A stretch of DNA of 64,000 bases, taken from contig NW_006921540.1 in NCBI RefSeq assembly GCF_000340215.1, forward strand, positions 2,727,486-2,791,485, written 5' to 3'. The notes under the pieces are model-generated. The model worked only from the letters and a program-made list of their open reading frames with translations, made no database searches and was not told the DNA's origin. The DNA is from Pseudocercospora fijiensis CIRAD86 (taxonomy: Eukaryota > Ascomycota > Dothideomycetes > Mycosphaerellales > Mycosphaerellaceae). Of this stretch, positions 43,748 to 52,430 are shown one piece after another. The position numbers and the translations under genes were made by a program. Positions within the stretch are counted from its first letter, which is position 1. The number at the start of each line of letters is the position of its first letter.

Positions 43748-44300
43748 CTAACTATATGGACACTGTAGGGGTTGATCCCTGTTTAACCGATGAACGCCGA
43801 CAGCCAACGAGTTATTACAGGGGATGCTGGTATGGTTTGGAAGAGCGAGGGAGTTACTGTGGCAACTGGGAACTGCCGTCCGAGCTCCGCTGAAAATCTC
43901 CTTCGCCTCGCCTCCCTCCACGAGTGCCATCACTTCCATCCCAGATGGGTCCACAACAATCGGACGCCTCTGCTTGGTCAGATTCGCGCATGTGAGAGCG
44001 ACGTGGCAATCCGAACTTCGTATGTCGGAGCCAAAGAAGCGAATCAATATGCAGCTGTCCTCCCTGTCTTCGCGGAATAGGGCCGTTGGAGAATTCCGGT
44101 AAACTTTGACATTGTCCAATTGCAAGTCCAATGTGCCTTGTAAAGCGAGCACGTGGGAATGGGCTATTCGGCCTGCTCAAAACTCTACCCTCGGAATTGG
44201 CCATATTATATTGCATATGCCGGTTGATTAGGGTAGCAGGTTGGTTTAGCCTTTCTTCAAGCTCAAGCATATAGCTTTGAAATGGCTCGACGTTCTCCAT
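43748..44300 (-). CDS. Unknown small protein whose C-terminus runs into the piggyBac end
   Basis: Two exons by eye, 44300-44189 and 44136-43748, with a 52-bp intron (GTAGAG donor, AAG acceptor) joining ANSEG to TLDLQLDNVKVYRN. The product is 166 aa. Residues 38-130 look globular: CILIRFFGSDIRSSDCHVAL and RRPIVVDPSGMEVMALVEGG. I do not recognise a family. The frame crosses the TTAA at 43783-43786, so about the last 12 codons lie inside the transposon end. The original C-terminus was probably lost or replaced. It is divergent from the NTF2-like gene, with 174 bp between starts. Confidence 0.55.
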
Positions 44301-44474
44301 CGTGCGCTATTAATAACGAGCGTCAGATGCTGCACTTCTACCAGGCTCGAATACTGGTGTTCTCAAATCTGAGTGCCCACGACCGATCTTAGGATTTCGC
44401 GATCAAGCCTTTGCCAACTAATTGAGTCTCGAGAGCCGGACATGTCAGCTTCGTGTACCGCAGAATGAGCCAGT

Positions 44475-45216
44475 ATGGACTTATCAACTGTTTCCATCAA
44501 CTACCTCGCGCGAACGCTCCTTCACAAACTGGCTGGAGGAGAGGTTTTGGATGATGAGACGAGGCAGCTCATACAGGAGGTCATCGCGGACGATATCGAA
44601 GCATTATCGACTCAGTCCGAATCTAACGAAGAGCTTGCAGAAAAGCAGCGACGCATCGCAATGGGTATTCTGACGGCATATCGATGCTTCAATGTTGAAG
44701 ATGCCATGCAGATGGACAAGATCTTCGAGCATCGAACTTCAGACTGCGTCCAAGTAACACTTCCGAGAAGCGCTGGAATGCCCGATAGGAACAACAAGCA
44801 GTACCGAAAGTATTTGCAAGACCTGGTCTTGAATGATCTGGCACCATTCCGAGGCGAAGTAAGCACAGACTCAAAAGCGGATGTTGAATTCCCAGAACGA
44901 GAGATGATACTGACCTGATACGTTATCCTAGATCGACATCGTGCAGCCTATTGTCAATGATATCAATGCTCGGGTAGTCGTCGCGAAGGTACATGGGCAA
45001 GTACACGCAGAAGGACGTCTACCTACCCATGACCACTCAGTCTGGTTTCTATATTTCACAGAGGATCGACACCAAGTGTGGAAAATAGAGGTGTGGGTTG
45101 ACTCCCAACAGGCTCACGTATTGCGAGAGAAATTGGCTGAATGGCGCGAGAAGAACACTGGCTCAAAATCTGGTTCAGGTATGCACATGGGAGCACAGAG
45201 TGAGAGGTCGAAGTGA
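44475..45216 (+). CDS. NTF2-like (SnoaL-type) fold protein, 222 aa
   Basis: Two exons by eye, 44475-44858 and 44932-45216, with a 73-bp intron (GTAAGC donor, CTAG acceptor) joining APFRGE to IDIVQPIVND. The N-terminal 100 residues are helical and acidic (LAGGEVLDDETRQLIQEVIA, NVEDAMQMDKIFEHRTSDC). The second exon gives the beta-sheet part: NARVVVAKVHGQVHAEGRLP, then THDHSVWFLYFTEDRHQVWK and IEVWVDS. That pattern is typical of fungal SnoaL/NTF2-like proteins. Catalytic role unknown; many relatives are small-ligand binders. The start is the first ATG after an upstream stop. Confidence 0.75.
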
Positions 45217-45465
45217 AAGGTCACTGCAATGCGAGCTGGACCGGGCACCTAGGACTCAATGAGCTTGGTATCGAGACTATTTATCAGTGGCCATGACGAT
45301 CCAAAAACAATATCAATAAGATCGAGCTCAAAGGCGACGCTAGGTCAAAGTTTCTGTCGATGTCCTATAAATTACATACATCTATCCCTTCCATACCCTC
45401 ACATCTTACTCCTACAGATTCTCCTACTTTGCCGAAAGAGATCGATCAAGAGGTCCACGGCCTCT

Positions 45466-45975
45466 CTACAACAGCATGGCAGCCCGTGTTCCCGCCACAG
45501 CGCCAACCACATACAACATCGTCTTAACATAACTCATTCTAGTCCACTTCTTCAACAATTGTCTCGCCTCCAAAGTTTGTTCTACCTTCAACTGCAGTTC
45601 ACGATCCTCACTGATCTGCAACAACCTCTTGACACTGCCCCACATCACCAACCCCGAATAAGGTATCGCAGCGAGCGTCGAGAGCGCCGCGATCAAATGT
45701 AATCTCTTGATCTGTTCTGACTTGGAACTATGCCATAAGATGGCTGATGCAGCGGAGGATACGAGTATTGTAGGAAACACTGTGTAGAAGCCCGATTTCG
45801 TGGTGCGTTTGAAGATTGGGGTTGATTGTTGGGGAGGTAGGTCTGCGATGTTGGAGATGATGTTTTGGGAGGTTGCGAAGGAGTAGCCGGCGAGGAAGAT
45901 TGAGGTTGCGGGTGCGAGCCAGAGGGCGTGGTGCGTGAATGAAGATGAGGCCATGGTGAAAGGCGTGAATGTCAT
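45466..45975 (-). CDS. DUF1772-like four-helix membrane protein (169 aa)
   Basis: I start at ATG 45975 (MTFTPFTMASSSF); the frame is open further up, but that sequence overlaps the upstream promoter. Four hydrophobic helices are visible: LWLAPATSIFLAGYSFA, FYTVFPTILVSSAASAIL, HLIAALSTLAAIPYSGLVMW and YVKTMLYVVGAVAGTRAAML. Spacing and small-residue content fit the DUF1772 (anthrone oxygenase-like) group. No polyketide synthase is nearby, so an anthrone substrate is not implied. It is divergent from the first multi-SANT gene, with 208 bp between starts. Confidence 0.65.
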   Translation of the reverse strand: MTFTPFTMASSSFTHHALWLAPATSIFLAGYSFATSQNIISNIADLPPQQSTPIFKRTTKSGFYTVFPTILVSSAASAILWHSSKSEQIKRLHLIAALSTLAAIPYSGLVMWGSVKRLLQISEDRELQLKVEQTLEARQLLKKWTRMSYVKTMLYVVGAVAGTRAAMLL

Positions 45976-46183
45976 GCGGTTGTCGTAGAGGCTCAGGAGA
46001 GCTGAGCTGTATAGGAGCCGATGTGAGAGGTGGAAGCTACGGCACGTCATAGAGTGAGTTGGGACAGAAGTATAGAAACAGTCCCGCTCCACTTTGCACC
46101 ACACTCTTAGACACAAACCAAGATTGAGAGCACTTGTCTGCAATTAAAGGGCGAACTTTCGGCATCCATGTCGCTCCTGAGCA

Positions 46184-47161
46184 ATGTCATCATCTCTGCT
46201 TCCTCTCCGACAACTCCTTGGGAATAGCTCCTGCCTGCGTGGATGGAACCGGGGTCTTCGAAAGCTGCCAGTAATAGTGCTACCCAGCAGAGAGCAGAAA
46301 AATGCTTCTAGCATCGCTCAATCAGCATTGAAAAGAAAAGTCAATTTCTGGTCCGCAGCAGAGGTTGAAAAACTTCGTCAGCTCTCTGCCGAAGGAAAAA
46401 GCGTGAAAGACATAGCGTTGTCTCTAGGGCGCAGTGCCATAGCCGTAGTGACGAAGCGATATACTGACAAATCCGATGGGGACAAGATATCGGCTGGTTC
46501 TCTTGCCTCCCGGCCATACTGGACGGAGAGCGAGGTGTCGAAGCTTGTTGAAGCTAGGAAGCAGGGTCTTTCTTTCAAACAGATCGCCGAGATGCTTGGA
46601 AAGTCTTACGGTAGCACTGAACGTAAAATGTACAGTCCTGGTCTTCGGGTCAGTCGACCAGGTCGCCCAAGCTCTCCACAACCCAAGCGCGCCGTCACAA
46701 AGCGAAAACTTTGGACGTCGGAAGAAGTAGAACAGCTCGACCAACTCGTCCGGCAGAAAGCAAGCGTACGCGAAATCGCGACAGCGATGCGCAGGAGTCT
46801 GGGCAGTGTACGATGCCGCATGCATAAGGGCGGTTCTACTGTGAAGTCTTTTACGAAAGAGGAAGACGCGAAGCTGACATGGTTTCTGGAGAACGGGTCC
46901 AAGTGGCATGCCGTTCAGGCTTCGTTTCCCTCTCGGTCCCTCGGGTCACTGAGGTATCGTGCTGCTACACTTGGTCTCGCCAAGGGTAGGCTGGGGACAA
47001 TTGCTTGGTCCGACGAAATGCTTGCGACTTTAACGCGACTACGGGCGGAAGGAAAGAGTTTTCGTGAGATTTCACAGCACCTGCCTGGACGAACAGCAGG
47101 AGCTTGTAGGGCCAAGCTACTTGAACTCCATACGCCGTTCCCAAGACGCAAGGCTGTCTGA
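46184..47161 (+). CDS. Multi-SANT/Myb-like repeat protein A, mitochondrial-type leader (325 aa)
   Basis: A single exon. The first 36 residues lack acidic residues and are rich in Leu, Ser and Arg (MSSSLLPLRQLLGNSSCLRG), as in a mitochondrial presequence. Five helix-turn-helix repeats of about 43 residues follow, at roughly 54-96, 111-152, 176-217, 221-263 and 273-315. Each has an aromatic, an acidic helix and a GKSxxxIAxxLGRSxxxV core, e.g. WSAAEVEKLRQLSAEGKS and WTESEVSKLVEARKQGLS. The third helix of each repeat is basic, as in DNA-binding Myb repeats. It is first of a same-strand trio with 47652 and 49602. Mitochondrial location and DNA binding are inference. Confidence 0.78.
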   Translation: MSSSLLPLRQLLGNSSCLRGWNRGLRKLPVIVLPSREQKNASSIAQSALKRKVNFWSAAEVEKLRQLSAEGKSVKDIALSLGRSAIAVVTKRYTDKSDGDKISAGSLASRPYWTESEVSKLVEARKQGLSFKQIAEMLGKSYGSTERKMYSPGLRVSRPGRPSSPQPKRAVTKRKLWTSEEVEQLDQLVRQKASVREIATAMRRSLGSVRCRMHKGGSTVKSFTKEEDAKLTWFLENGSKWHAVQASFPSRSLGSLRYRAATLGLAKGRLGTIAWSDEMLATLTRLRAEGKSFREISQHLPGRTAGACRAKLLELHTPFPRRKAV

Positions 47162-47651
47162 GCAGCTTCCCTGTCCTGCACCGGGTGTATATGGGCGGAA
47201 GCGCTGATTGTCAGCGATTTTCATTGCGAATCTTAAAGCTTGATGCCCTATTCAGAACTACAAGAAGTCGCTCAGACAAATTAATGCAATGTATCAGCAC
47301 TTCCAGGTCGAGAGTACTGTCAGAGGAGATGAACGTGGGTGCTTTTCCTGCTTTGCATTGGGCTATGGCTCTTGACTTGGTCTCCGTGTCCATCTATGTC
47401 GTTCCGACCATTCATTTCGCGAGTTTCAGGGCTACAGTGACCATCTCGTGGGAAATGGCGTATTTGCGAAAGAAGCGATGAGGTGATGCATGTCCGTAGT
47501 TCTATCACCAGGTCTACGGCAAGCGATCGCGTCGTTCAAGACATAAGCTTGTTCTATTTATACCGCGTGGATTTCGCGTCACGTTCTAAAATTTACCCGG
47601 AATTCACTTCCACAACTATCACAGGACTGCTGACTCCCAGAGGCTTAGGCC
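47162..47651. other. Intergenic between multi-SANT genes A and B
   Basis: Short frames (47185-47481, 47483-47821) lack motifs. It should contain the terminator of A and the promoter of B. Confidence 0.45.
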
Positions 47652-48749
47652 ATGTCCTTGTTACGGCTGATCAATCGAATCAGAGTGAACCCGTTCGTGT
47701 GCTCCTACACGGGGAAGCCATACCCTTGTGTACTCGCACGCCAACGCCCGAGCCGCTCCCTCAGCCTATGCTCTGTTTTATGGCGACGCACTCATCGAGC
47801 ATGGGTTCAAGAAGACATTGACCGAGCTCGTCAGCTTCGGCACGAGGGAAAGACTCTCACAGCAATCGGTCTGATATTGGGACGCCCCGAAACATCTGTG
47901 CGATCGCGTCTATATGCAATCCGGGACGGTGCTCAAGATTCCGCCGCGCTGGGGAAGTTAACTTGGAGCGCTGCAGACATCGAAACAGTCAAAGGATTGA
48001 AAATTCAGGGGATGCCCCAGCGTCAAATTGCTCAATTGATGGGCAAGACGTATCCTGCTGTGGGACGCATAATACGAAGGTATGGTCTCCATGCCCCCAG
48101 GAAATTCAATGGATGTACACGAGGACCTAAGAAGCCATGGAAACTCGAAGAGCATCAATTACTGCTTGACCTACAAGCTCAGGGCAAAAATCTCGTTGAG
48201 ATAGCCCAGCGATTGGACAGGAGTGTCGGGAGCATTAAGACTCACATAGTAAGAGGCGATGTCCCGACAACGACTTTCTACAGCGACGAGGAAAAAGTCA
48301 TTTTGCAGTCTTATTTGGAGCGAGGAGAGTCTTTTGCGGCCATTCAGTCTATGTTGCCTAACCGCTCGATAAAGACATTGCGTTCACAAGCGATCAACCT
48401 GGGCTATTACAACCCTCCAAGCAAGCATCCAAGTCATTACACGAAGGAGGAAGATGCCATCCTGGACTCGCACCTCAAGCGTGGAGCCAGCATGAAAACA
48501 ATTCGACTCGCACTGCCTACACGTTCAGTTCGTGGATTGCGCAAACGGTTCGAGGAATTAGGCTACACAAACCCATTCAATCGGCGATCTTGGACCGAGC
48601 ACGACATAGCTACTTTGAGAACACTCCGTGCTAGAGGGCTGAGCTTTGCGGAGGTAGCGAAAGAGTTCCCAGGGTGTACGCCGCGTGCTTGCCAGGCTGC
48701 GGCCGGGAGACACTTGTCGCAGCATAAAAGCCACGATGAAAAACGTTGA
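47652..48749 (+). CDS. Multi-SANT/Myb-like repeat protein B, mitochondrial-type leader (365 aa)
   Basis: A single exon. The first 50 residues contain many Arg and no Asp or Glu (MSLLRLINRIRVNPFVCSYT at the start, then RSLSLCSVLWRR), a strong presequence type. Six repeats follow at about 49-90, 103-144, 162-203, 208-251, 262-305 and 312-353, e.g. WSAADIETVKGLKIQGMPQR, WKLEEHQLLLDLQAQGKN and WTEHDIATLRTLRARGLS. Repeat 5 (YTKEEDAILDSHLKRGASMK) parallels repeat 4 of protein A, so the paralogues differ by repeat gain or loss. The two repeats in mid-protein end in a conserved LP-RS-LR-R motif. Function unknown. Confidence 0.78.
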   Translation: MSLLRLINRIRVNPFVCSYTGKPYPCVLARQRPSRSLSLCSVLWRRTHRAWVQEDIDRARQLRHEGKTLTAIGLILGRPETSVRSRLYAIRDGAQDSAALGKLTWSAADIETVKGLKIQGMPQRQIAQLMGKTYPAVGRIIRRYGLHAPRKFNGCTRGPKKPWKLEEHQLLLDLQAQGKNLVEIAQRLDRSVGSIKTHIVRGDVPTTTFYSDEEKVILQSYLERGESFAAIQSMLPNRSIKTLRSQAINLGYYNPPSKHPSHYTKEEDAILDSHLKRGASMKTIRLALPTRSVRGLRKRFEELGYTNPFNRRSWTEHDIATLRTLRARGLSFAEVAKEFPGCTPRACQAAAGRHLSQHKSHDEKR

Positions 48750-49571
48750 CATCAGTACACCAAAGCCGAATCCTGATGGAGAGCAAATGTGTGCAGGAGT
48801 CTGCGCTCGAAGCTTGTGACGCAATCACCGATGCTCACGATCGGACTTCCAAGCTGAGAAGTCCTATATATGAGTTCTCGAAGCCAGACCCAAGGTGGTC
48901 GGTGGTCGCTGCTTGGAATGAGAACTCCCGACCCACACCGTGCTTGCCACCTAGCATCTGTATTTGCTGATGCATGGCATTCTCCGTTCCCTCTGTCCTT
49001 ACCTAGGTGCATTCGAAAGACGACACGAGGCTAGAGGATAGTAGTGAGTGATGTCTTATCCAAAGCATTGCACAGTTCTTGGTTAATGCTATGGGTGAAG
49101 GATGGGAAAGGTAGAAAGTTGCCGAAATTCAGGAGGGCGTGGTTTAGGGAGTTCATGGATGGACAAGAGTTGAGGAAGAGGGTGTGACGAAATCGAATGA
49201 GGAAGCTCGGTGTGAGCTGAAAAGCGAAGAGAGGAAGGGGAGGGCTCGCTTGTAGATACCAGTGGCTTAGATGTCATGGCTGCAATACAGTTTGGTGTTG
49301 TGCCTCGTTGATAGTCCCATGTTTTCAATGCGTCTGTGAGACCAGTTCATTTCCAAGTTCCCAGTCTGGAACTTGCAATCGAGAGCCTGCCAGGTGAGTG
49401 AATTCACTCGACTGAGCACCATCAAAATTTCATTAGAACTACTCGGGGCCAAAACTCTTGGCACAGCATGCACATGACATGCACCTGGCAGGATCCACAC
49501 CTCCTTCTCATTCTTCTCACAAACGCTTCCATTTTCCAAGTCAACACAGACACAGAGTAACGCAGACGCGT
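48750..49571. other. Intergenic between multi-SANT genes B and C
   Basis: About 820 bp without motif-bearing frames. It ends in the hexanucleotide repeat just before the start of gene C. Confidence 0.45.
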
Positions 49572-49601
49572 GTCAGCGTCAGCGTCAGCGTCAGCGTCAG
49601 C
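49572..49601 (+). repeat. (GTCAGC)5 microsatellite abutting a start codon
   Basis: Five perfect GTCAGC units end at the base before the ATG at 49602. Read through, they encode alternating Val-Ser in frame with gene C, so length changes in this repeat would never shift the frame. Confidence 0.9.
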
Positions 49602-50477
49602 ATGGTGCTGGGGCGCTGCCATAGGGTCAGGCCACTCTCATGCAACGGGAATGCCGCTATGCGACTTTTAGCAATGGCAGCATCGCGATGGCAATTGTCA
49701 AGTACAGCCAAAAAGACATTCGTTCGGAACTCCTCGACTGGCACCACTAGCAGCGCCGGCAGACAGTGGAGAAGCTGGACTGCCTCCGACATCGAGACAT
49801 ATCATCGTTTGCACAATCAGGGAAAGTCTCAAGCCGCGATTGCATCTGCTCTAGGACGCACGCTTCGTTCTTTGATAGTAAAGACACGCCGCGGCATGAG
49901 AGTATCGTCCAAGGGAGGGATTCCTTGGACTTCTGAGGAAGATCAGAAGCTGAGGCAACTTCGTGCCGAAGGTCACAGCCCACAGCACATTGCTAAAATA
50001 CTCGGGCAGCCTCCCAGCCGTCTTCATTCACGACTACAGCTCATTGAGAGCCGTAAGAGGACAAAGGCCCCGTGCCGTCTGAGAGTTCATCGCAAGCTGG
50101 CTGCGCTCAAAAAGGGGGCAGATCAAGAGAAGTCGAATTTGAAGAGGTATTATTCCCGCGACGAAGATGAAACGCTGTCTTCTCTCCTCCGCAGTGGCAA
50201 GTCATGGAAAGAGATCTGTGCTGCCATGCCCCACCGCAGTAGACTATCATTGGAGTCTCGAGCCAAATACTTGGGTATTTTTCGGCCAAACCACAGAATC
50301 TGCAAGCTATGGACGGCAGAGGAAACGCTCAAATTAATGACTATGAGGAACGCTTCGAATCCCTGGGAGTTGGTCGCAATTGAGCTCGGTCGGACCATAA
50401 ATGCCTGTCGCACTCGATTAAGTAACCTGAAATCGGGCCTCGTTTCGTTCCAAAGCGAGCAAAGCCGCCACCAATGA
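49602..50477 (+). CDS. Multi-SANT/Myb-like repeat protein C, mitochondrial-type leader (291 aa)
   Basis: A single exon. Three starts are possible: 49458, 49602 or 49659. I use 49602; starting at 49659 would give MRLLAMAASRWQLSSTAKKT, an even better mitochondrial presequence. No acidic residue occurs before about residue 63. Four repeats lie at about 57-97, 107-148, 182-225 and 235-277, e.g. WTASDIETYHRLHNQGKS and WTSEEDQKLRQLRAEGHS. A basic linker (RKRTKAPCRLRVHRKLAALK) separates repeats 2 and 3. Third and smallest of the trio. Shared layout with A and B shows tandem duplication; divergence is high, so the event is old or selection is rapid. Confidence 0.75.
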   Translation: MVLGRCHRVRPLSCNGNAAMRLLAMAASRWQLSSTAKKTFVRNSSTGTTSSAGRQWRSWTASDIETYHRLHNQGKSQAAIASALGRTLRSLIVKTRRGMRVSSKGGIPWTSEEDQKLRQLRAEGHSPQHIAKILGQPPSRLHSRLQLIESRKRTKAPCRLRVHRKLAALKKGADQEKSNLKRYYSRDEDETLSSLLRSGKSWKEICAAMPHRSRLSLESRAKYLGIFRPNHRICKLWTAEETLKLMTMRNASNPWELVAIELGRTINACRTRLSNLKSGLVSFQSEQSRHQ

Positions 50478-51274
50478 CACACTCGATCAAGTTGGAATGA
50501 TCTTGTGATGTCCCGTACGGAAATTCCAGGGAAGCGTTGCAGACCAGGCCCTCTCGCCTCAGAGTGCATTATGTCCACACGTTCACAATCCAGGCATCAT
50601 GTATGCGAAACAAGGGCCTGCTCTCTGCTCACACCGGCGAGAGAAATGTGGCTGCGACTCAGACCGGCATTATAGCTCCTGCTAGACGGCTTGACGAACA
50701 TGATTGGGAGCACGCCGCTCGTCGGACCGTCATGGCGATGTCGTGGTTCCAGATCAAGACATCTCAACACGCTGGCTCCACGCGAAATTTTAAACCTGCG
50801 GAATACCTTGATGGAGCCGAATCTATATCAACCTCGCCACAAGCCGAAGGATTTCGTTTGCCCAGCGTAAGCTTTTGTTCTGACTGTACGTGCAGGATCT
50901 GCTTTGCATGACGCTAAGCTGTCAATGGCCGGCTGCGCCCTGGTTGGCGAGGCTGAAAAAAGACGTTAGCATAGGCGTCCAACTGGTCGCGTCTGCTTAT
51001 AAGCATATAACAAAGATCACTGCAACGGCGAATGAACTGCGGCGCAGTTGATCTTATTTCCATTTGCATCGTCAGGCTGCCCTATCAGCCACGAGGCTTC
51101 GCAATGCAGATCCACAACATGGTGCACAACATGTGCGGTCAGGAAGCTGTATATTTCTGACAGCAGCGCAACTTTGTGAAGCATTTCCTTCAAGCACCGG
51201 CAATCTCATCGACTCAAAGTAAAGTCCTTCCGCACAAAATAATCATTACAGAAGCATCGCAAAGCCACCACATA
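50478..51274. other. Intergenic
   Basis: Frames such as 50537-50911 are out of codon pattern and lack motifs. The right end is the promoter of the wall-protein gene. Confidence 0.45.
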
Positions 51275-51838
51275 ATGCACACTGTCGCTAGCCTCACGCT
51301 TGCCCTCGCTGGTACCGCCCTTGCTCAAACCCCTCATTTTGGCAACCCAAACAACGGAGATTGGTCGTCTTGGATGACAGATGCAAGCTGGACGACAGAC
51401 GCGACCTCCACCTGGACACCAGATTCTACCTTGTCCACAGACTCAACATGGACACGAACAAAGCCAACAAGCTGGATCTCTTCCACCACACTTAACACCC
51501 CAAGCTCCACCACCTGGACCGCGAGCACAACGGACTCTTCATCCAGCACCTACGATCTGACATGGTCATCGAGCGCATCAACCTGGTCCACAAATTCTAC
51601 AACTACTGCCCCCAACTCAAAAATTTCCACTACTACAGTTTTTCCCACTGGTACTGCAGTCAGCAGCGGTTTCCTTCCTAACTCGACTGAAGGATCTAAT
51701 TTCACACTTTCTACGACTTTGACTCCGACTATGACTCCTACCGCTTCACCATCCAGCACGAATGGCGCGGGAAGTGTTGCGGGCAGTATGGCGCTCGTCG
51801 GTGCCGTGATTGCAGGAGCTTTCGCATTCCTTGCTTGA
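51275..51838 (+). CDS. Ser/Thr-rich GPI-anchored cell-wall type protein (187 aa)
   Basis: I start at ATG 51275, which gives a clean signal peptide: MHTVASLTLALAGTALAQ. An upstream start in the frame would bury it. The mature part is a Ser/Thr/Trp-rich stalk made of repeated short units (TTDATSTWTPDST, STDSTWTRT), with several N-glycosylation sites (NSTEGSNFT). The C-terminus has a small-residue omega region (SSTNGAGSVAGS) and a hydrophobic tail (MALVGAVIAGAFAFLA), the layout of a GPI-anchor signal. It is probably a surface mannoprotein. Single exon. No enzymatic domain. Confidence 0.8.
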   Translation: MHTVASLTLALAGTALAQTPHFGNPNNGDWSSWMTDASWTTDATSTWTPDSTLSTDSTWTRTKPTSWISSTTLNTPSSTTWTASTTDSSSSTYDLTWSSSASTWSTNSTTTAPNSKISTTTVFPTGTAVSSGFLPNSTEGSNFTLSTTLTPTMTPTASPSSTNGAGSVAGSMALVGAVIAGAFAFLA

Positions 51839-52430
51839 GCGCGAATATTAGCTTAAGTGATGCATTTATTTGCGGGTATTGAAGAATAGCGAGGTGTTGG
51901 GGAGAAGCGCGTAATGATATACATATCGCTCTGCGGTTTCAGTCTTGCGATGCGCATAATGGATATGGCACTCTGCGATGTCCACATGATAGAGTAGATC
52001 AAATACCCCAATGTCAATTTCAGACTTTTAGGCGACATACTGTGCCTCGCCTTCCTCCGATTCCTGCTCTTTGGCCTAAGCTGCTCACCGAGTTTCTGAT
52101 GCCGGTGCTATTACAGCGAAAGTCATTTGATCCAGCTGTCTATATGCTTGCGTGGCCCTTATCTCAGCCAGCATCAGCCCTACGCCCCTGCGATGCAAGG
52201 TGACGCCAGACATGAGGTACGCAGGTAATTGCGTGCGTGGTCGATGATGTCTGTCAAGTCTTCATATGCCCCTGCATGCTCAATGTGGTCCAGCTCGGAT
52301 ACCTGCAAGCTGGTCTAGCAGGTCGGTGAGAATGGCGCGCACACATCACGTTTCTTCACTGTCGTTGGTCTCTTGCATTGTAGCTGATGATACGCGCGTC
52401 GTAATACATTGCAGGTCATATTGTCTTTGC
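51839..52430. other. Convergent 3' flank
   Basis: Lies between the wall-protein gene (plus) and the MFS gene (minus). No gene is seen. Confidence 0.5.

Larger units (their letters stand above)
40402..43786 (-). mobile_element. piggyBac-type transposon, RIP-inactivated (about 3.4 kb)
   Basis: TTAA at 40402-40405 and at 43783-43786 bound a CA/TG-poor, TA-rich segment. Inside the left TTAA comes ACCCACACCCCT; inside the right one (minus strand) comes ACAGGGATCAACCCCT. The ends are only loosely similar, so the exact boundary is tentative. The minus strand carries a piggyBac transposase frame and the plus strand carries a second long frame, converging on it. Confidence 0.68.

Noticed and set aside
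45466..46143. Longer start for the DUF1772-like protein
   Set aside because: The extra 56 residues have no membrane or family pattern and would overlap the divergent promoter; the ATG at 45975 fits better.
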